64,000 nt of DNA. Origin: Mycobacterium sp. 852002-51057_SCH5723018 (GTDB lineage Bacteria; Actinomycetota; Actinomycetes; Mycobacteriales; Mycobacteriaceae). The notes under the pieces are model-generated. The model saw nothing but the letters and a program-made list of their open reading frames with translations. It was not told where the DNA came from and made no database searches. Both the position numbers and the translations under genes were made by a program. Below, piece by piece: positions 16,468-25,711 of the stretch (the first letter of the stretch is position 1; every line of letters begins with the position of its first letter). The DNA is taken from assembly GCF_001667035.1 (NCBI RefSeq), contig NZ_LZIR01000123.1, positions 106,898 to 170,897 of the forward strand. Direction: 5' to 3'.

Positions 16468-17736
16468 TTACCACGGGCGTGAAGTCGCCCGGCTCTCTCC
16501 CGGGGTGAAGGTGACCGGCAGCGTGCCTAGCCCGGTCATGCTGGGGTTGCCGAGGTATTGGTGGACGCCGCTTTGGTCTACCTCGTAGTCGGGGACGCGG
16601 TCGAGGACCGCCTTGACCATCACCTCGGACATCAGGCGTGCCAGGTGCGATCCGATGCAGCGATGCGGCCCGAGCCCAAAGGCCAAGTGGCGGTTGGGTG
16701 TTCGGTCGAGGATGATCTCGTCGGGTCGGTCGAACTCGTGCTCGTCGTGGTTGGCGGACAGCCAGCTGATGACGACGCGGTCGTTTTTTCTCAAGTGTTG
16801 GCCGTTGAGCTCGACGTCGCGGGTCACCGTGCGGCTCAGGGTTTGGTTGACCGAGAAGTACCGCAGGAATTCGTCGGTGGCGGTGCGGTAGAGATCCGGG
16901 TGGTCGATGAGTTGTTGGCGCAGCTGCGGGTGGGTGCCCAGGTGCAGCAGGGTCAGCGCGGTCTGCGAGGTGGTGGTGTCGACGCCGCCGGCGATGAGGT
17001 TCCACAGGATGTTGAGCAGCTGTTCGTCGGTGAGGCGCTGGCCGTCGAATTCGAATTGGATGAGGAAGCTGGTCAGGTCGTCTTCCGGCTTGGCCTTTCT
17101 GGTAGCCGCGAAGTCGAGGACGCCCTGCATCATGGCGGGGACTTCGGCGATGGCGCTCGCGTATTCCGGGCTATCCACGGGGAGGGCCATGACGGAGTGG
17201 AAGAGGTTGGCGTACAGGTGCCAGTTGTCGTAGGGCAGGCCCATCAGCTTCATGGTGAGGATGGCCGGGACCGGGCTGGCGTAGTCGAGGACGAGGTCCG
17301 TCTGTCCTTTTGCGGCCTGCTGGTCGAGGAACCAGTGGGCCGATTGCTCCATGAACGGCTTGAGTTTCTGGACGGCGCCGGGGGAGAAGAACGGTGCGAG
17401 GGCATGCCGGAGCGTCTGGTGGTAGGGGCCGTCGACCTCGCCGATGCCGAGGGCCGGTTGGCCTTCGGGGCGGGGGACGCCCATCTCGCCCTGGTAGTCG
17501 ACGCCGTTGGCGGCGTTGGGCTCGTACTTGTGGGAGAAGGTGTCGCCGTCGCGGGCGGTCCGGCTGACCGCGTCGTAGCTGCTGAGGAACCAGAAGCCGT
17601 CGTAGTTCTCGTTCCAGGCGACGGGGCACTTGCGTCGCAGGTCGGCGTTGATGGTGAGTTCGTTGAGGTTGAAATCGTCGGAGTGATGGTCGAAATCAAC
17701 CACGACATCGGCGCTGACGTCGGGACGGGTTGTCAT
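16468..17736 (-). CDS. cytochrome P450
   Basis: 422 residues from MTTRPDVSADVVVDF, with GGAGGACC upstream. The I-helix oxygen motif is AGGVDTTTSQT, the ExxR is EFLRYF, and the heme loop is FGLGPHRCIGSHLAR with the Cys ligand. This is a soluble bacterial P450 that needs ferredoxin and reductase from elsewhere. The substrate is not recognisable. It is divergent from the VOC gene, with 88 bases between that hold their promoters. Confidence 0.9.
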   Translation of the reverse strand: MTTRPDVSADVVVDFDHHSDDFNLNELTINADLRRKCPVAWNENYDGFWFLSSYDAVSRTARDGDTFSHKYEPNAANGVDYQGEMGVPRPEGQPALGIGEVDGPYHQTLRHALAPFFSPGAVQKLKPFMEQSAHWFLDQQAAKGQTDLVLDYASPVPAILTMKLMGLPYDNWHLYANLFHSVMALPVDSPEYASAIAEVPAMMQGVLDFAATRKAKPEDDLTSFLIQFEFDGQRLTDEQLLNILWNLIAGGVDTTTSQTALTLLHLGTHPQLRQQLIDHPDLYRTATDEFLRYFSVNQTLSRTVTRDVELNGQHLRKNDRVVISWLSANHDEHEFDRPDEIILDRTPNRHLAFGLGPHRCIGSHLARLMSEVMVKAVLDRVPDYEVDQSGVHQYLGNPSMTGLGTLPVTFTPGESRATSRPW

Positions 17737-17824
17737 CTGAAAGGTCCTCCACCGCGACGAGAGCTCGGCTTTCTACACTATCTTTGCATTATTACCCTCG
17801 TGGGTTCCGTCGAGAAAGGCCGCG

Positions 17825-18277
17825 ATGTGTAGCCACCGGACGACCTTCAACCATGTCGGATTGTGTGTCTCCGATCGCGAGCGCTCGCGGCGGTTCTACG
17901 AATCGGTGCTTGGGTTTCAGTTCTGGTGGGAGCTTGATCCGCCCGACGGCCCCACCGCACAGCTTGTGCAGCTTCCCGAGCCTCTCGGCGTGCATGCGAC
18001 CTACTTGGTCCGCGACGGCTTTGTGCTCGAACTCATGGACTACTCGAAGCGTCAAGTTCACACGGGGTCGGAACGCGTCATGGATCAGATTGGCCTGACG
18101 CACATCTCGTTGTCGGTGTCTGATCTGGCCGGTGTGTTGGAGAATGTCGAGAAGTTCGGGGGAGCGGTGGTCGACGCGACCGTGACCGGGGCGATGGCGA
18201 TGATCCGCGATCCGGATGGGCAGCTGCTGGAATTGCTCTCCGATGGGTGGTTGGCGGCGTTGCCGCCTCGGCCTTAG
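17825..18277 (+). CDS. VOC/glyoxalase-family metalloprotein
   Basis: 150 residues. Two beta-alpha-beta-beta-beta modules: FNHVGLCVSDRERSRRFYESVLGFQF and IGLTHISLSVSDLAGVLENVEKFG. The metal-type residues His (FNHV), Glu/Asp, His (LTHI) and Glu (LLELLS) are in the usual places of extradiol dioxygenase or epimerase-like VOC proteins. It is the last ordinary chromosomal gene before the island boundary. Confidence 0.85.
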   Translation: MCSHRTTFNHVGLCVSDRERSRRFYESVLGFQFWWELDPPDGPTAQLVQLPEPLGVHATYLVRDGFVLELMDYSKRQVHTGSERVMDQIGLTHISLSVSDLAGVLENVEKFGGAVVDATVTGAMAMIRDPDGQLLELLSDGWLAALPPRP

Positions 18278-18321
18278 CTCGGTTGCTGGCATTCGCTCGT
18301 TCGGAAAGCACCGACCGGCAC

Positions 18322-18355
18322 AAAAAGTCGGAGCCCCCAGGATTGAACTCGCCTG
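18322..18355 (-). other. tRNA 3'-end-like fragment, possible att remnant
   Basis: On the minus strand the bases read GGCGAGTTCAATCCTGGGGG then CTCCGAC. GTTCAATCC has the invariant T-loop pattern (GTTCRANYC) and is followed by a 7-base acceptor-like GGGCTCC. The T-stem pairs only partly and no D- or anticodon arm follows, so it is not a working tRNA. Integrating elements often use and copy tRNA 3' ends. It lies just where decayed ORFs begin, so it may be an old attachment site. Confidence 0.3.
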
Positions 18356-18786
18356 ACGTGCCTGGGAGGGAGGATAAAGCCTCTCCTCGCAGCGAGAATT
18401 AGCGACTGGTGATCACTGGAAGTAACTTGTGATCGTGAGTCAATTGTGGACAATTTGTGGGCACAACGGGATAACTCTGCTTCCCGACCAGCAGTGCGCT
18501 GGGTTGGCAGGGACAACCAAAAGCGGATTCGACAGAATCGTCAGCTGAATCAAGCAGCGTTCTTGACCCGGCGAGCGACTATAGACAGTGGTGCAGGGCG
18601 TTCAGAGATGTGACATTTGCAGATAACTCGCAGACACCCATACTATGCACCCGCGCAATGAATCGAATCAGCCCCACCAAGATCCGGTTAAGTCTCTTTG
18701 TTCGTCACATGAATCAACACTCAGGGCTTCAGGGCGCCCGACTGGTGGTCGCGCTCCCCACCGGGCCGGTTTGCGCACAAGGTCCT
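18356..18786. other. 431-base stretch with no supported gene
   Basis: Apart from the tRNA-like fragment directly to its left, I see no protein-like frame, repeat or RNA gene. Short frames on both strands have no family resemblance. It reads as eroded island-edge DNA. Confidence 0.5.
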
Positions 18787-19014
18787 CTACAACTCGAACC
18801 ATTCAAGAGGGGGTCGCAATTGGCCGCCGCTGTGGCCGGCGGCGATGTGATGCTGTATCTCCTCTGCCAGGTCGGAGAGTTGCTCGCTCACGCTGGCCTC
18901 TGTCTCATCCCAAACGACAAGGCCTTCCGCATCAATCTCACCACTGGCGATAACCCGGCCGCGCGCTCTGTCTTCGATATGGAACTGTCTCGTCACGAGC
19001 TGCAATAATGCCAT
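18787..19014 (-). CDS. hypothetical protein, possibly a fragment
   Basis: 75 residues from MALLQLVTRQFHIED. The composition is protein-like, with an acidic helical stretch (TEASVSEQLSDLAEEIQHHIAAG) and a defined end (PPLEWFEL). No family is recognised. The frame stays open upstream but that part is less convincing. It could be the surviving 3' end of the decayed gene at 19015-19559, or a small independent gene. Confidence 0.35.
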   Translation of the reverse strand: MALLQLVTRQFHIEDRARGRVIASGEIDAEGLVVWDETEASVSEQLSDLAEEIQHHIAAGHSGGQLRPPLEWFEL

Positions 19015-19559
19015 ACGCCGACGGACCTGCCCCCTTTTCGGATCGCCGACCGGTATGCCGGTGGACGGCCTAGGCCGAAAGACCGGCAGTGATACGAGCT
19101 TCGCTGCGTGGGGCCAGCTGCACCGGATTACGGTGCCACCCATAATCTCCCAAGCACCAGATCGCTCTTGAAGCCATCGATCCCTGAGGTCTGCAGCCCG
19201 GCCTCGCCCGGCGACGATCCGCGCCCGCATGTCGGTCTGCAGACCTATCGTGAGCCGCGTTCGTCGAGGGCTGGATCTCATCAGGGGTAGGGTCATACAG
19301 ATTTTGACCGATGAAGCGCGTCTTGTCGGCGAGCCGACGGCTTCGAACCTCTTCTTGTACTGTCAGCGGATCCTCATCGACCGGATCGCTCGGCGTTGGC
19401 ACGAGATGTGCGGGGTACCACCCAGTGCCGACGCAGGACAGCTTGCTGCACGGCCTCCTTGATGAGGTCCGGCAGTGCATGGGTGAGCTGGTCGGCGACG
19501 TCACTCATCGCTGCTCCCCGGGATCGTCGCTGCCTTGAAATGTATGGCGGTCTAACCAC
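19015..19559 (-). pseudogene. decayed ORF remnants downstream of the BREX operon
   Basis: Three minus-strand segments in different frames look protein-like in sequence: MSDVADQLTHALPDLIKEAV near 19507, then LADKTRFIGQNLYDPTPDEI near 19300, then DMRARIVAGRGRAADLRDRW near 19200. Read in order they could be one gene broken by frameshifts. None has a recognisable family. It lies 100 bases beyond the end of brxHI on the same strand. Confidence 0.3.
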
Positions 19560-19658
19560 TCCAAGACATCGGACTACCGGTACAGACCCACCCTCGTCGG
19601 GTCGTCATGCGGCACAGCCCATTTTGGTCGGGTCCTCGGTTCTTCGTGAATCGCCGCG

Positions 19659-21728
19659 TCACCATGCGCGGTACTGAATGATGCGGGCTTGCGCAGTCTC
19701 CGCAGCGCCACGCGGATCAGCCAGCCGCTCACCAAGCGTCCTGACGGCGAGGTCTGACGGCAGCGCTACCGAGAACTTGAGCGCTGAGATGGCTTCCTCA
19801 TCAATGCGCGGAACGGCGTTGGAGTTTGCAGCCTTGATGTCATCTCCGGTGATGCGCTCTGGGAGAAGGACGCTCTCGTTCTCCGCCCCACTCGCGTCAA
19901 GGTCCAGCCCTGCAAGAAGTGTCGCGTTGGCCTTCATGCCAGCCCAAGTCCACAGACGCGCACCTCCCGAACCGCGAGGGCGAAGTACTAGGCCGTTGTT
20001 GTCGACCTCCGTGGAACGTTCTTCGCGGAGCCGCTCCACCGCTACGGGAACGCGCTTGGACAGCTCGACGTCAGGCATCGACCCCAGCAGCACCTCCCTC
20101 TTCGCTTGGCACACCTCGAACGACTGAGTGACTGCACCGGACGGCCACTTCACGTCGCCTTTGATTGGAATCTCCTCGACCCATAGCGTGAACCGCTCCC
20201 AGTCGACGTATTGCACGAGCCAGCTTCGACCAGCGAGCACGAGTGGTCGCTGCTCGCGATCCTTCCCGGCTGGTATGGCAAGAGGCGACACGAATCCGAT
20301 CTCCTTGACGCCGGCCACGACCCGCAACTCAAGATCCGCAACGAAAGTCGAGAGAAGGTCCATGAAGTTTCGCTTGCCGAACTCCTCCTCCGCACGCGGG
20401 CCGATCATCAGCAACCCTGAGTCTCCGACGAGGAAATCTTGCTCGCGCAGGTAGTCGAGCACCTCCGCGCCATCCGCCATGAGCGGAAGGTCCCCCCACC
20501 ACCGCGACCAGTCCGATGCTCCGAACGATCCCTCTTGAAGCGCCAGCGCAAGAAGTTGTTGGGCAGCAAGGTGTCGTGGATGTGGCGGAGCGACTACGTC
20601 TTCGACGAATCCGCGCTTCCACAGGAGTAGCACAGCTGCAGCATCGAGTAGTCCGTCGAGGCTGGTGGCGAGAAACAGTGTGTTACGGCTCGTGCCCGGT
20701 CGCCTGCCAGTGCGGCCGAGTCGTTGCAGTAACGATGAAACTGTGCGCGGCGCGTCGATCTGGATGACTCGATCAAGGTCGCCAATGTCGATACCAAGCT
20801 CAAGTGTCGATGTCGCCACGATGACCGTGTCTTTGGCCTCGGCGAAGGCACGTTCGCTTTGCCGCCTCTCGTCACCGGAGAGCGAGGAGTGGGACACGAA
20901 GGTCTGAACACTACGCTCACGCAGAAGGAAGCCGAGTTCCTCGGCGGAGCGACGTGATTCGGTGAACACCAGTCGCTTGTCGCCCCGATGGAGCCGAGAA
21001 ATGACCGTGGCAGCATTGTCCATGCTTCCGACGTAATCGAGGGTGATCTCTGGGCTTACTGCCGGCGAAGAGTCTTCGCGCACCACCACGACTGGGCTAC
21101 GCCCATCGGTCGAGCCTTGCATCCACCCGCCGACTGTTTCCGGATTACCCGCGGTTGCAGAAAGACCCACGCGTTGGATCTTGTGACCAGCGATCCGTTC
21201 GACTCGTTCGAGCACGGCGAGCAAGTGCCAGCCCCGATCGGACCCAGCGAACGCGTGCAGCTCGTCGACTACAACGGCTCGGACGGCCCCGAGGAACCGC
21301 TCATGATCGACTCGTCGCGACACGAGGATGGCCTCGATGGATTCCGGGGTCGTCAGCACGATGTCTGGCCTTTCGGCGAGCATGCTGCGACGGTCCGATT
21401 GCCCCACGTCACCGTGCCACAGCCCCACTGTCCGGCCGAGCCAGGAGCAATAGGCGCTCACGCGAGAGTGAATGTTATTCAGGAGAGCACGAAGTGGCGT
21501 GACGTAGAGGATGGTCGTACCTGACCAATTACCTTCGACCATCTCCGAGAGCAGAGGAAAAACAGCGGCCTCGGTTTTACCCCCGGCAGTCGGCGCGATA
21601 AGGACGCAGTCCGTACCTGACCTCACCGGCTCGACAGATGCAGCCTGTAGTGGTCTTAGTCCAGGCCAGCCCAGCGAGTTGACGATGTGGTATTCAATGG
21701 CCGCGTCAAGGCCAGTGGAAGCCGACAT
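19659..21728 (-). CDS. brxHI: BrxHI, Lhr-like superfamily 2 helicase of type 2 BREX
   Basis: 689 residues. Helicase motifs in order: APTAGGKT (Walker A, 45-52), TPESIE (Ic, ~127), DELH (Walker B, 155-158), SATAG (III, ~190), and QRLGRTGRR (VI, 335-343) after a TSTLELGIDIGDLD strand. This is an SF2 helicase of Lhr type, but shorter than Lhr itself. BrxHI is the helicase marker of type 2 BREX. It is the last gene of the operon, 3 bases after the brxD stop. It probably translocates on or unwinds DNA during defence or methylation. Confidence 0.88.
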   Translation of the reverse strand: MSASTGLDAAIEYHIVNSLGWPGLRPLQAASVEPVRSGTDCVLIAPTAGGKTEAAVFPLLSEMVEGNWSGTTILYVTPLRALLNNIHSRVSAYCSWLGRTVGLWHGDVGQSDRRSMLAERPDIVLTTPESIEAILVSRRVDHERFLGAVRAVVVDELHAFAGSDRGWHLLAVLERVERIAGHKIQRVGLSATAGNPETVGGWMQGSTDGRSPVVVVREDSSPAVSPEITLDYVGSMDNAATVISRLHRGDKRLVFTESRRSAEELGFLLRERSVQTFVSHSSLSGDERRQSERAFAEAKDTVIVATSTLELGIDIGDLDRVIQIDAPRTVSSLLQRLGRTGRRPGTSRNTLFLATSLDGLLDAAAVLLLWKRGFVEDVVAPPHPRHLAAQQLLALALQEGSFGASDWSRWWGDLPLMADGAEVLDYLREQDFLVGDSGLLMIGPRAEEEFGKRNFMDLLSTFVADLELRVVAGVKEIGFVSPLAIPAGKDREQRPLVLAGRSWLVQYVDWERFTLWVEEIPIKGDVKWPSGAVTQSFEVCQAKREVLLGSMPDVELSKRVPVAVERLREERSTEVDNNGLVLRPRGSGGARLWTWAGMKANATLLAGLDLDASGAENESVLLPERITGDDIKAANSNAVPRIDEEAISALKFSVALPSDLAVRTLGERLADPRGAAETAQARIIQYRAW

Positions 21729-21731
21729 CGG

Positions 21732-23069
21732 CTAAACGTCTAAGTCGATTTCGTCGACGCTCCCCGCCGGAGCGCGGTTACCTCGCGCATGCACTTCCCG
21801 CTCCTCCGGCGTCAGCTCTTCGGCGCTGACTGTGAGGTGGTAGTCGCGGCGTGGGTTGAAATCCTCGAAGAGATCTACGCGGTCAAGGATGTCTGAGACC
21901 AACTTCTTGAGGAAGAGTCGTGGCGCGATTCCGGTTCGACCACCCAACTCCCCGCCGACTGCGGCTGCGAGGTCTCGCAAGTAATCGTCGTCGACGACCT
22001 TCCTGACGCGCTCCGGATCTTTGGCTCCGGCCGCGTAGATGTCACGAACACGGCTGCCAAGCTCCAGGAGCGACTCGGGTGTAAAGCCAGTGAGGCGGAC
22101 CTGCGTTGCGCGCGGGTTGTCGAAGCGTACGTCTGTCGTGAAGTCGGTTTGAAGGCGTTGGGCCAGCGGCGGGAGACGCTGCACGCCTTGCTGCCCATCG
22201 AAGAACGCCGGTGTTCCGGTCAGGAGCAGATATAGCCCAGGGAACCGGCCGCCGTCGATCTCGTCCATCAGCTGACGAAGAGCATTCAACGACTTCTCTC
22301 GGACATCACTTCTCATGCGTTGCAACGTCTCGACTTCATCGAAAGCGACGACAAGACCCGCATAGTCCGAATCTCGAAGAACGGTAAGCAGTCCCTGGAG
22401 AAAGCCGAGTGCGCCGAAGTGGTCGAGGTCGCCGCGAACGCCGGCGGCACGCTTCACTGAAGCGGCCACGTGAGGCTGACCACCGAGCCACGCCAACAAT
22501 CCATCCGCCTCCGCAGAGTTACCCGCCGTCTGCGCCAGCCGGTACTGACGCAGTACAGCGGCGAAGGCCGGCGCCTCCTTCGAAACATCCGACAGTCGAC
22601 GTTGGAGGAGGTCGAGCATTCCTTCTGAGCCTGCTGATTGTTTGGCTCCATCCTTCGCGTCGTGGTCGAGGATGTAGAACCAGCCGTCAATGACGTCGCG
22701 GAGGGCACCCGATTGGGTGGTCGAAGTGGATAGGTTCTCAGTGATGCGCCGGTACACGGTCTCCAGCTTGTGCAGGGGCGTTTCTGTTTCGCTGATCTGC
22801 ACCTCGGTGGTGGCGAATCCAGCTCGCTTGGCTCGCTCGGTGAGCCAGCGGGAGAAGAAGGTCTTACCAGAGCCGTATTCGCCACGTACAGCTTTGAATA
22901 CAGCGCCCCCACCGAAAACGGTCTGTAACTCTTCATCAACGGCGTCGTCGAAGCGAGTCAAGCCGACTGCGAGGACGTCGAGGCCCTGTTGTGGCACTGT
23001 GCCGCGCCGCAGTGCGTCGATGATGTCCTTGCGGCGGCGGGGGCTAATGCTGCCTGACGTCTCGGTCAT
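21732..23069 (-). CDS. brxD: BrxD, P-loop ATPase of type 2 BREX
   Basis: 445 residues. The early helix SPRRRKDIIDALRRGTVPQQGLDVLAVG and Walker A GEYGSGKT (63-70) match the DUF2791/BrxD family. Walker B is VVAFDEVE (DEVE at 244-247), followed by a LLLTGTPAFFD sensor strand. Such proteins are ORC/STAND-like ATPases that act with BrxHI. The ATG overlaps the pglZ stop by 4 bases (ATGA), so it should be made in step with PglZ. Confidence 0.88.
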   Translation of the reverse strand: MTETSGSISPRRRKDIIDALRRGTVPQQGLDVLAVGLTRFDDAVDEELQTVFGGGAVFKAVRGEYGSGKTFFSRWLTERAKRAGFATTEVQISETETPLHKLETVYRRITENLSTSTTQSGALRDVIDGWFYILDHDAKDGAKQSAGSEGMLDLLQRRLSDVSKEAPAFAAVLRQYRLAQTAGNSAEADGLLAWLGGQPHVAASVKRAAGVRGDLDHFGALGFLQGLLTVLRDSDYAGLVVAFDEVETLQRMRSDVREKSLNALRQLMDEIDGGRFPGLYLLLTGTPAFFDGQQGVQRLPPLAQRLQTDFTTDVRFDNPRATQVRLTGFTPESLLELGSRVRDIYAAGAKDPERVRKVVDDDYLRDLAAAVGGELGGRTGIAPRLFLKKLVSDILDRVDLFEDFNPRRDYHLTVSAEELTPEEREVHARGNRAPAGSVDEIDLDV

Positions 23070-25711
23070 CGTTCGACTCCAAGCTCGAACTGCTCACGCA
23101 GGAGTCGTTCGTCGAGCCGCAGTGTGACGCCATCGGTGTCGAGCTCAATGACGCCGTAGCCATCGACGTTGAGCAACCGGCGAACAGCTGCAAAGACCTG
23201 TCCTACATCGGCGATTGGGATTCCGGCAGCAGCGGCAACCGTATCTTGGTGAGCTCGACCGCCACGCTCCACGAGTGCGCGTAACACCGCTTCTGCGGTC
23301 CCGTCGTCGAGCGCCCGCCGGCCAGCCATCCGCTTCTGTTCTGCGTACGTCGTCGATGCGAGCACCGCTTCGACCAATCCGGCAGGAGCTGCCGACGGCG
23401 TGGGCAGGTCGTCGAGCTCAAATAGCCCATCACCCTGGCCCGACGCTTCAGTCTTCTTCGTCTTCTTGGGCTGCCCGCTGGGCTGTGGCGGTGCCTCGGT
23501 GGCCCGGGCAGGGCCGATCGGGTCGTTCCACCACAGAGGGACCTGCGGTGCGGCCTGCTCCCATCCAGCAGCTCCGGTCGCTACGGTAGCGGCCTGAAAC
23601 ACGAGAACCGGAATCGTCAGCTCCGCAAGGCTCGCACCACCGTGATAGCCCGCGTGTCGTGGGCCGTAGTGCGCGTCGTCACGCCATAGCAGCACCGCTT
23701 CGCCGCGTGGTGCCACCACTCGCGGACCAGACACGGGCACTTCGCCATCCCCGGCAACGCCGGTCGAGGCCGGCCGCCAACGGGACTCCGCACCGCTGAT
23801 GCTCAGTGCCTCTGTATTTCGCTCGACAACGTGGCCATGATCGGATGTCAAGATGACGGCGCGCCGAGCGGAGACCGCGGTCTCGAGGAGAGCCCGCAGT
23901 GGATCGAGCGAACGCAGATCCCAATCCCACGCTGACACGTCGTTCTTGTGGGTCGCGTCGTCGATTGCGTTGATCACCACTCCGATGACGGGAACCTCGG
24001 GCTCCCGGACCGCGGCCATCACATTGCCAGGTAGCGAAGCACCACCCTCTGATCGCAAATCATTCTTGTGGAAAAGCTTGGCGCCGGGGAATGCCGTTGC
24101 TAGCCCACGCTTCTCATCCTCACCCGTACCTGAGCGGACCTCACCACAGAACAGCGACGTACGAGAGATGTTGGTAAGCGACGGCAACGCCGCGACCACC
24201 GACTGCCGTGCGTGCGTTGATGCGGGGACCCACTCCACAAGACCCAATCGCGAAACTTCGGATGCAAGTGCTGTGGCTATTGCACCACTCATTCCATCCA
24301 GCACGACCAGAAGTGCACCACCTTGCCGACGCCAAGGATCGACGATCTCGGCTAGCAGTCGCTCCACGCCAACCGCTCGCTGGTCGGCTGCCCCGTTGAC
24401 TTGATCCAGTCTCGACGCCGCAGCGCTGTCACGCTGCTTACGCCGAATGTGCACCTTGTCCAGTAGCTGTTGGTATGCCTCGGCAACAAGCGGATCAGCG
24501 GAGCCATGCCACACGGCACCGACGGCGGCGTCGACCCATGCACCATCGTTCATCTGACGTTGGAGATCGCCGCCGAGCGATGTCGAGGTCTCCTCGGCGG
24601 TGGCAAGCCATCGGTGCAAGCGCACTGCCATCGTCGGAGCCTGCGAGGCATTCGCGTCACGGTGCTCAAGGACGCAAGCTAGCGCCTCCTCTACGTTATC
24701 TCCAGAAGTCAGTGCCGATGCAAGGGCACGAACACGAGCCAAATACCCGGGATGGAGAACGGCCGACTGTTTAGCTCCCTCGTGCCAGCCGAGGTCACCG
24801 AGTAGTGCTTCTGCTTGTTGTAGGGCGACACCCAGCTCCGGAGAGTTGTCCACTTCAAGGCGCAGCACTGCTGCCTTGGCTAGTCTCGCGATGGCTTTCG
24901 CGCTATCGACCGGCAGCGCTTTCCCATCGACAAAGCCCTCGACCCGCACCCTCGCGGACACCTGTGTCTCAGCGGGCGGAGCGCCGTCCTCTGGCCACAA
25001 GACGTCCAAGGCAAGGCCAACGGCAAGTGGAGTGACATGCTCGTTGCGTTGAGCAATCTGCAAGACAAGAGCAGCAGATTCAGCGAATTCGGTTCCGGCC
25101 CAATCTATTAGATGCCGCCTCAACTGCGCATCGACCGCGACCCAAGCAGCACGTACGTTCCGTCGCCCAAGAGCCGTCAGGAGCACAACGCCGTCGAGCT
25201 GAGCGTCAGCATCAAGTCCGAGGACACGTGCGAGGAGAGAGCCGACTGCGTGGCGAGCAGTTAGTGCAGGTTCGACCGATCTCGGCCATCCGCCTGGTGG
25301 CTGGTGATCAAGCAAAGCGGTTGCAGCCCAGTCCAAACGTCGGAGATCGCTGCCGACCTCGGTCGCCCCAGGGAAGAGCCGGGGCACCGCCTGCCATTCG
25401 TCTGGCAGTTCGACCCCATACCTATAGGCGCGAGAAAGTACGGCGTCGCCAAGGTCCTCCGCTGGTCGGTCGGTCAGGACGACGGCTCGCTCGTCAGCGG
25501 CAAGCGAGTCAAGCATGTCGAGAACGGCGAGCTGCGACACGCCGGGCAGCACTCGAACGATCGCGTCCCCGACCTTGACATCTCCGTGGCGCCACTCGGG
25601 ACGAGCGCGAAGCAGAAGGATCTTGGCGTCCGACTTAACCAGGTCTGCTGCTCGCTGCTGCACCATCGCCGGAGAAACGCTGACGGTGCGGAGCTGCTCG
25701 CTTAAAGCCAT
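23066..25711 (-). CDS. pglZ: PglZ, alkaline-phosphatase-superfamily BREX protein
   Basis: 881 residues. The PglZ domain is in the middle: LLVVLDGMS with Asp 472 as the likely metal ligand, VINAIDDATHKND near 582, and SDHGH at 623-627 as the second metal site, all typical of the alkaline-phosphatase fold. The C-terminal ~80 residues are a winged-helix-like segment (VLRALVERGGRAHQDTVAAA, ending LLREQFELG). PglZ is the one component found in every BREX type. It overlaps pglY by 10 bases. Confidence 0.9.
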   Translation of the reverse strand: MALSEQLRTVSVSPAMVQQRAADLVKSDAKILLLRARPEWRHGDVKVGDAIVRVLPGVSQLAVLDMLDSLAADERAVVLTDRPAEDLGDAVLSRAYRYGVELPDEWQAVPRLFPGATEVGSDLRRLDWAATALLDHQPPGGWPRSVEPALTARHAVGSLLARVLGLDADAQLDGVVLLTALGRRNVRAAWVAVDAQLRRHLIDWAGTEFAESAALVLQIAQRNEHVTPLAVGLALDVLWPEDGAPPAETQVSARVRVEGFVDGKALPVDSAKAIARLAKAAVLRLEVDNSPELGVALQQAEALLGDLGWHEGAKQSAVLHPGYLARVRALASALTSGDNVEEALACVLEHRDANASQAPTMAVRLHRWLATAEETSTSLGGDLQRQMNDGAWVDAAVGAVWHGSADPLVAEAYQQLLDKVHIRRKQRDSAAASRLDQVNGAADQRAVGVERLLAEIVDPWRRQGGALLVVLDGMSGAIATALASEVSRLGLVEWVPASTHARQSVVAALPSLTNISRTSLFCGEVRSGTGEDEKRGLATAFPGAKLFHKNDLRSEGGASLPGNVMAAVREPEVPVIGVVINAIDDATHKNDVSAWDWDLRSLDPLRALLETAVSARRAVILTSDHGHVVERNTEALSISGAESRWRPASTGVAGDGEVPVSGPRVVAPRGEAVLLWRDDAHYGPRHAGYHGGASLAELTIPVLVFQAATVATGAAGWEQAAPQVPLWWNDPIGPARATEAPPQPSGQPKKTKKTEASGQGDGLFELDDLPTPSAAPAGLVEAVLASTTYAEQKRMAGRRALDDGTAEAVLRALVERGGRAHQDTVAAAAGIPIADVGQVFAAVRRLLNVDGYGVIELDTDGVTLRLDERLLREQFELGVER

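Noticed and set aside
16558..17832. A 424-residue plus-strand frame opposite the P450
   Set aside because: Val/Gly/Glu-rich shadow translation of the P450 codons; the minus strand has all P450 motifs.
18322..18420. A working tRNA gene
   Set aside because: Only the T-loop and acceptor-like end are present, the T-stem has two mismatches, and no anticodon arm can be drawn.
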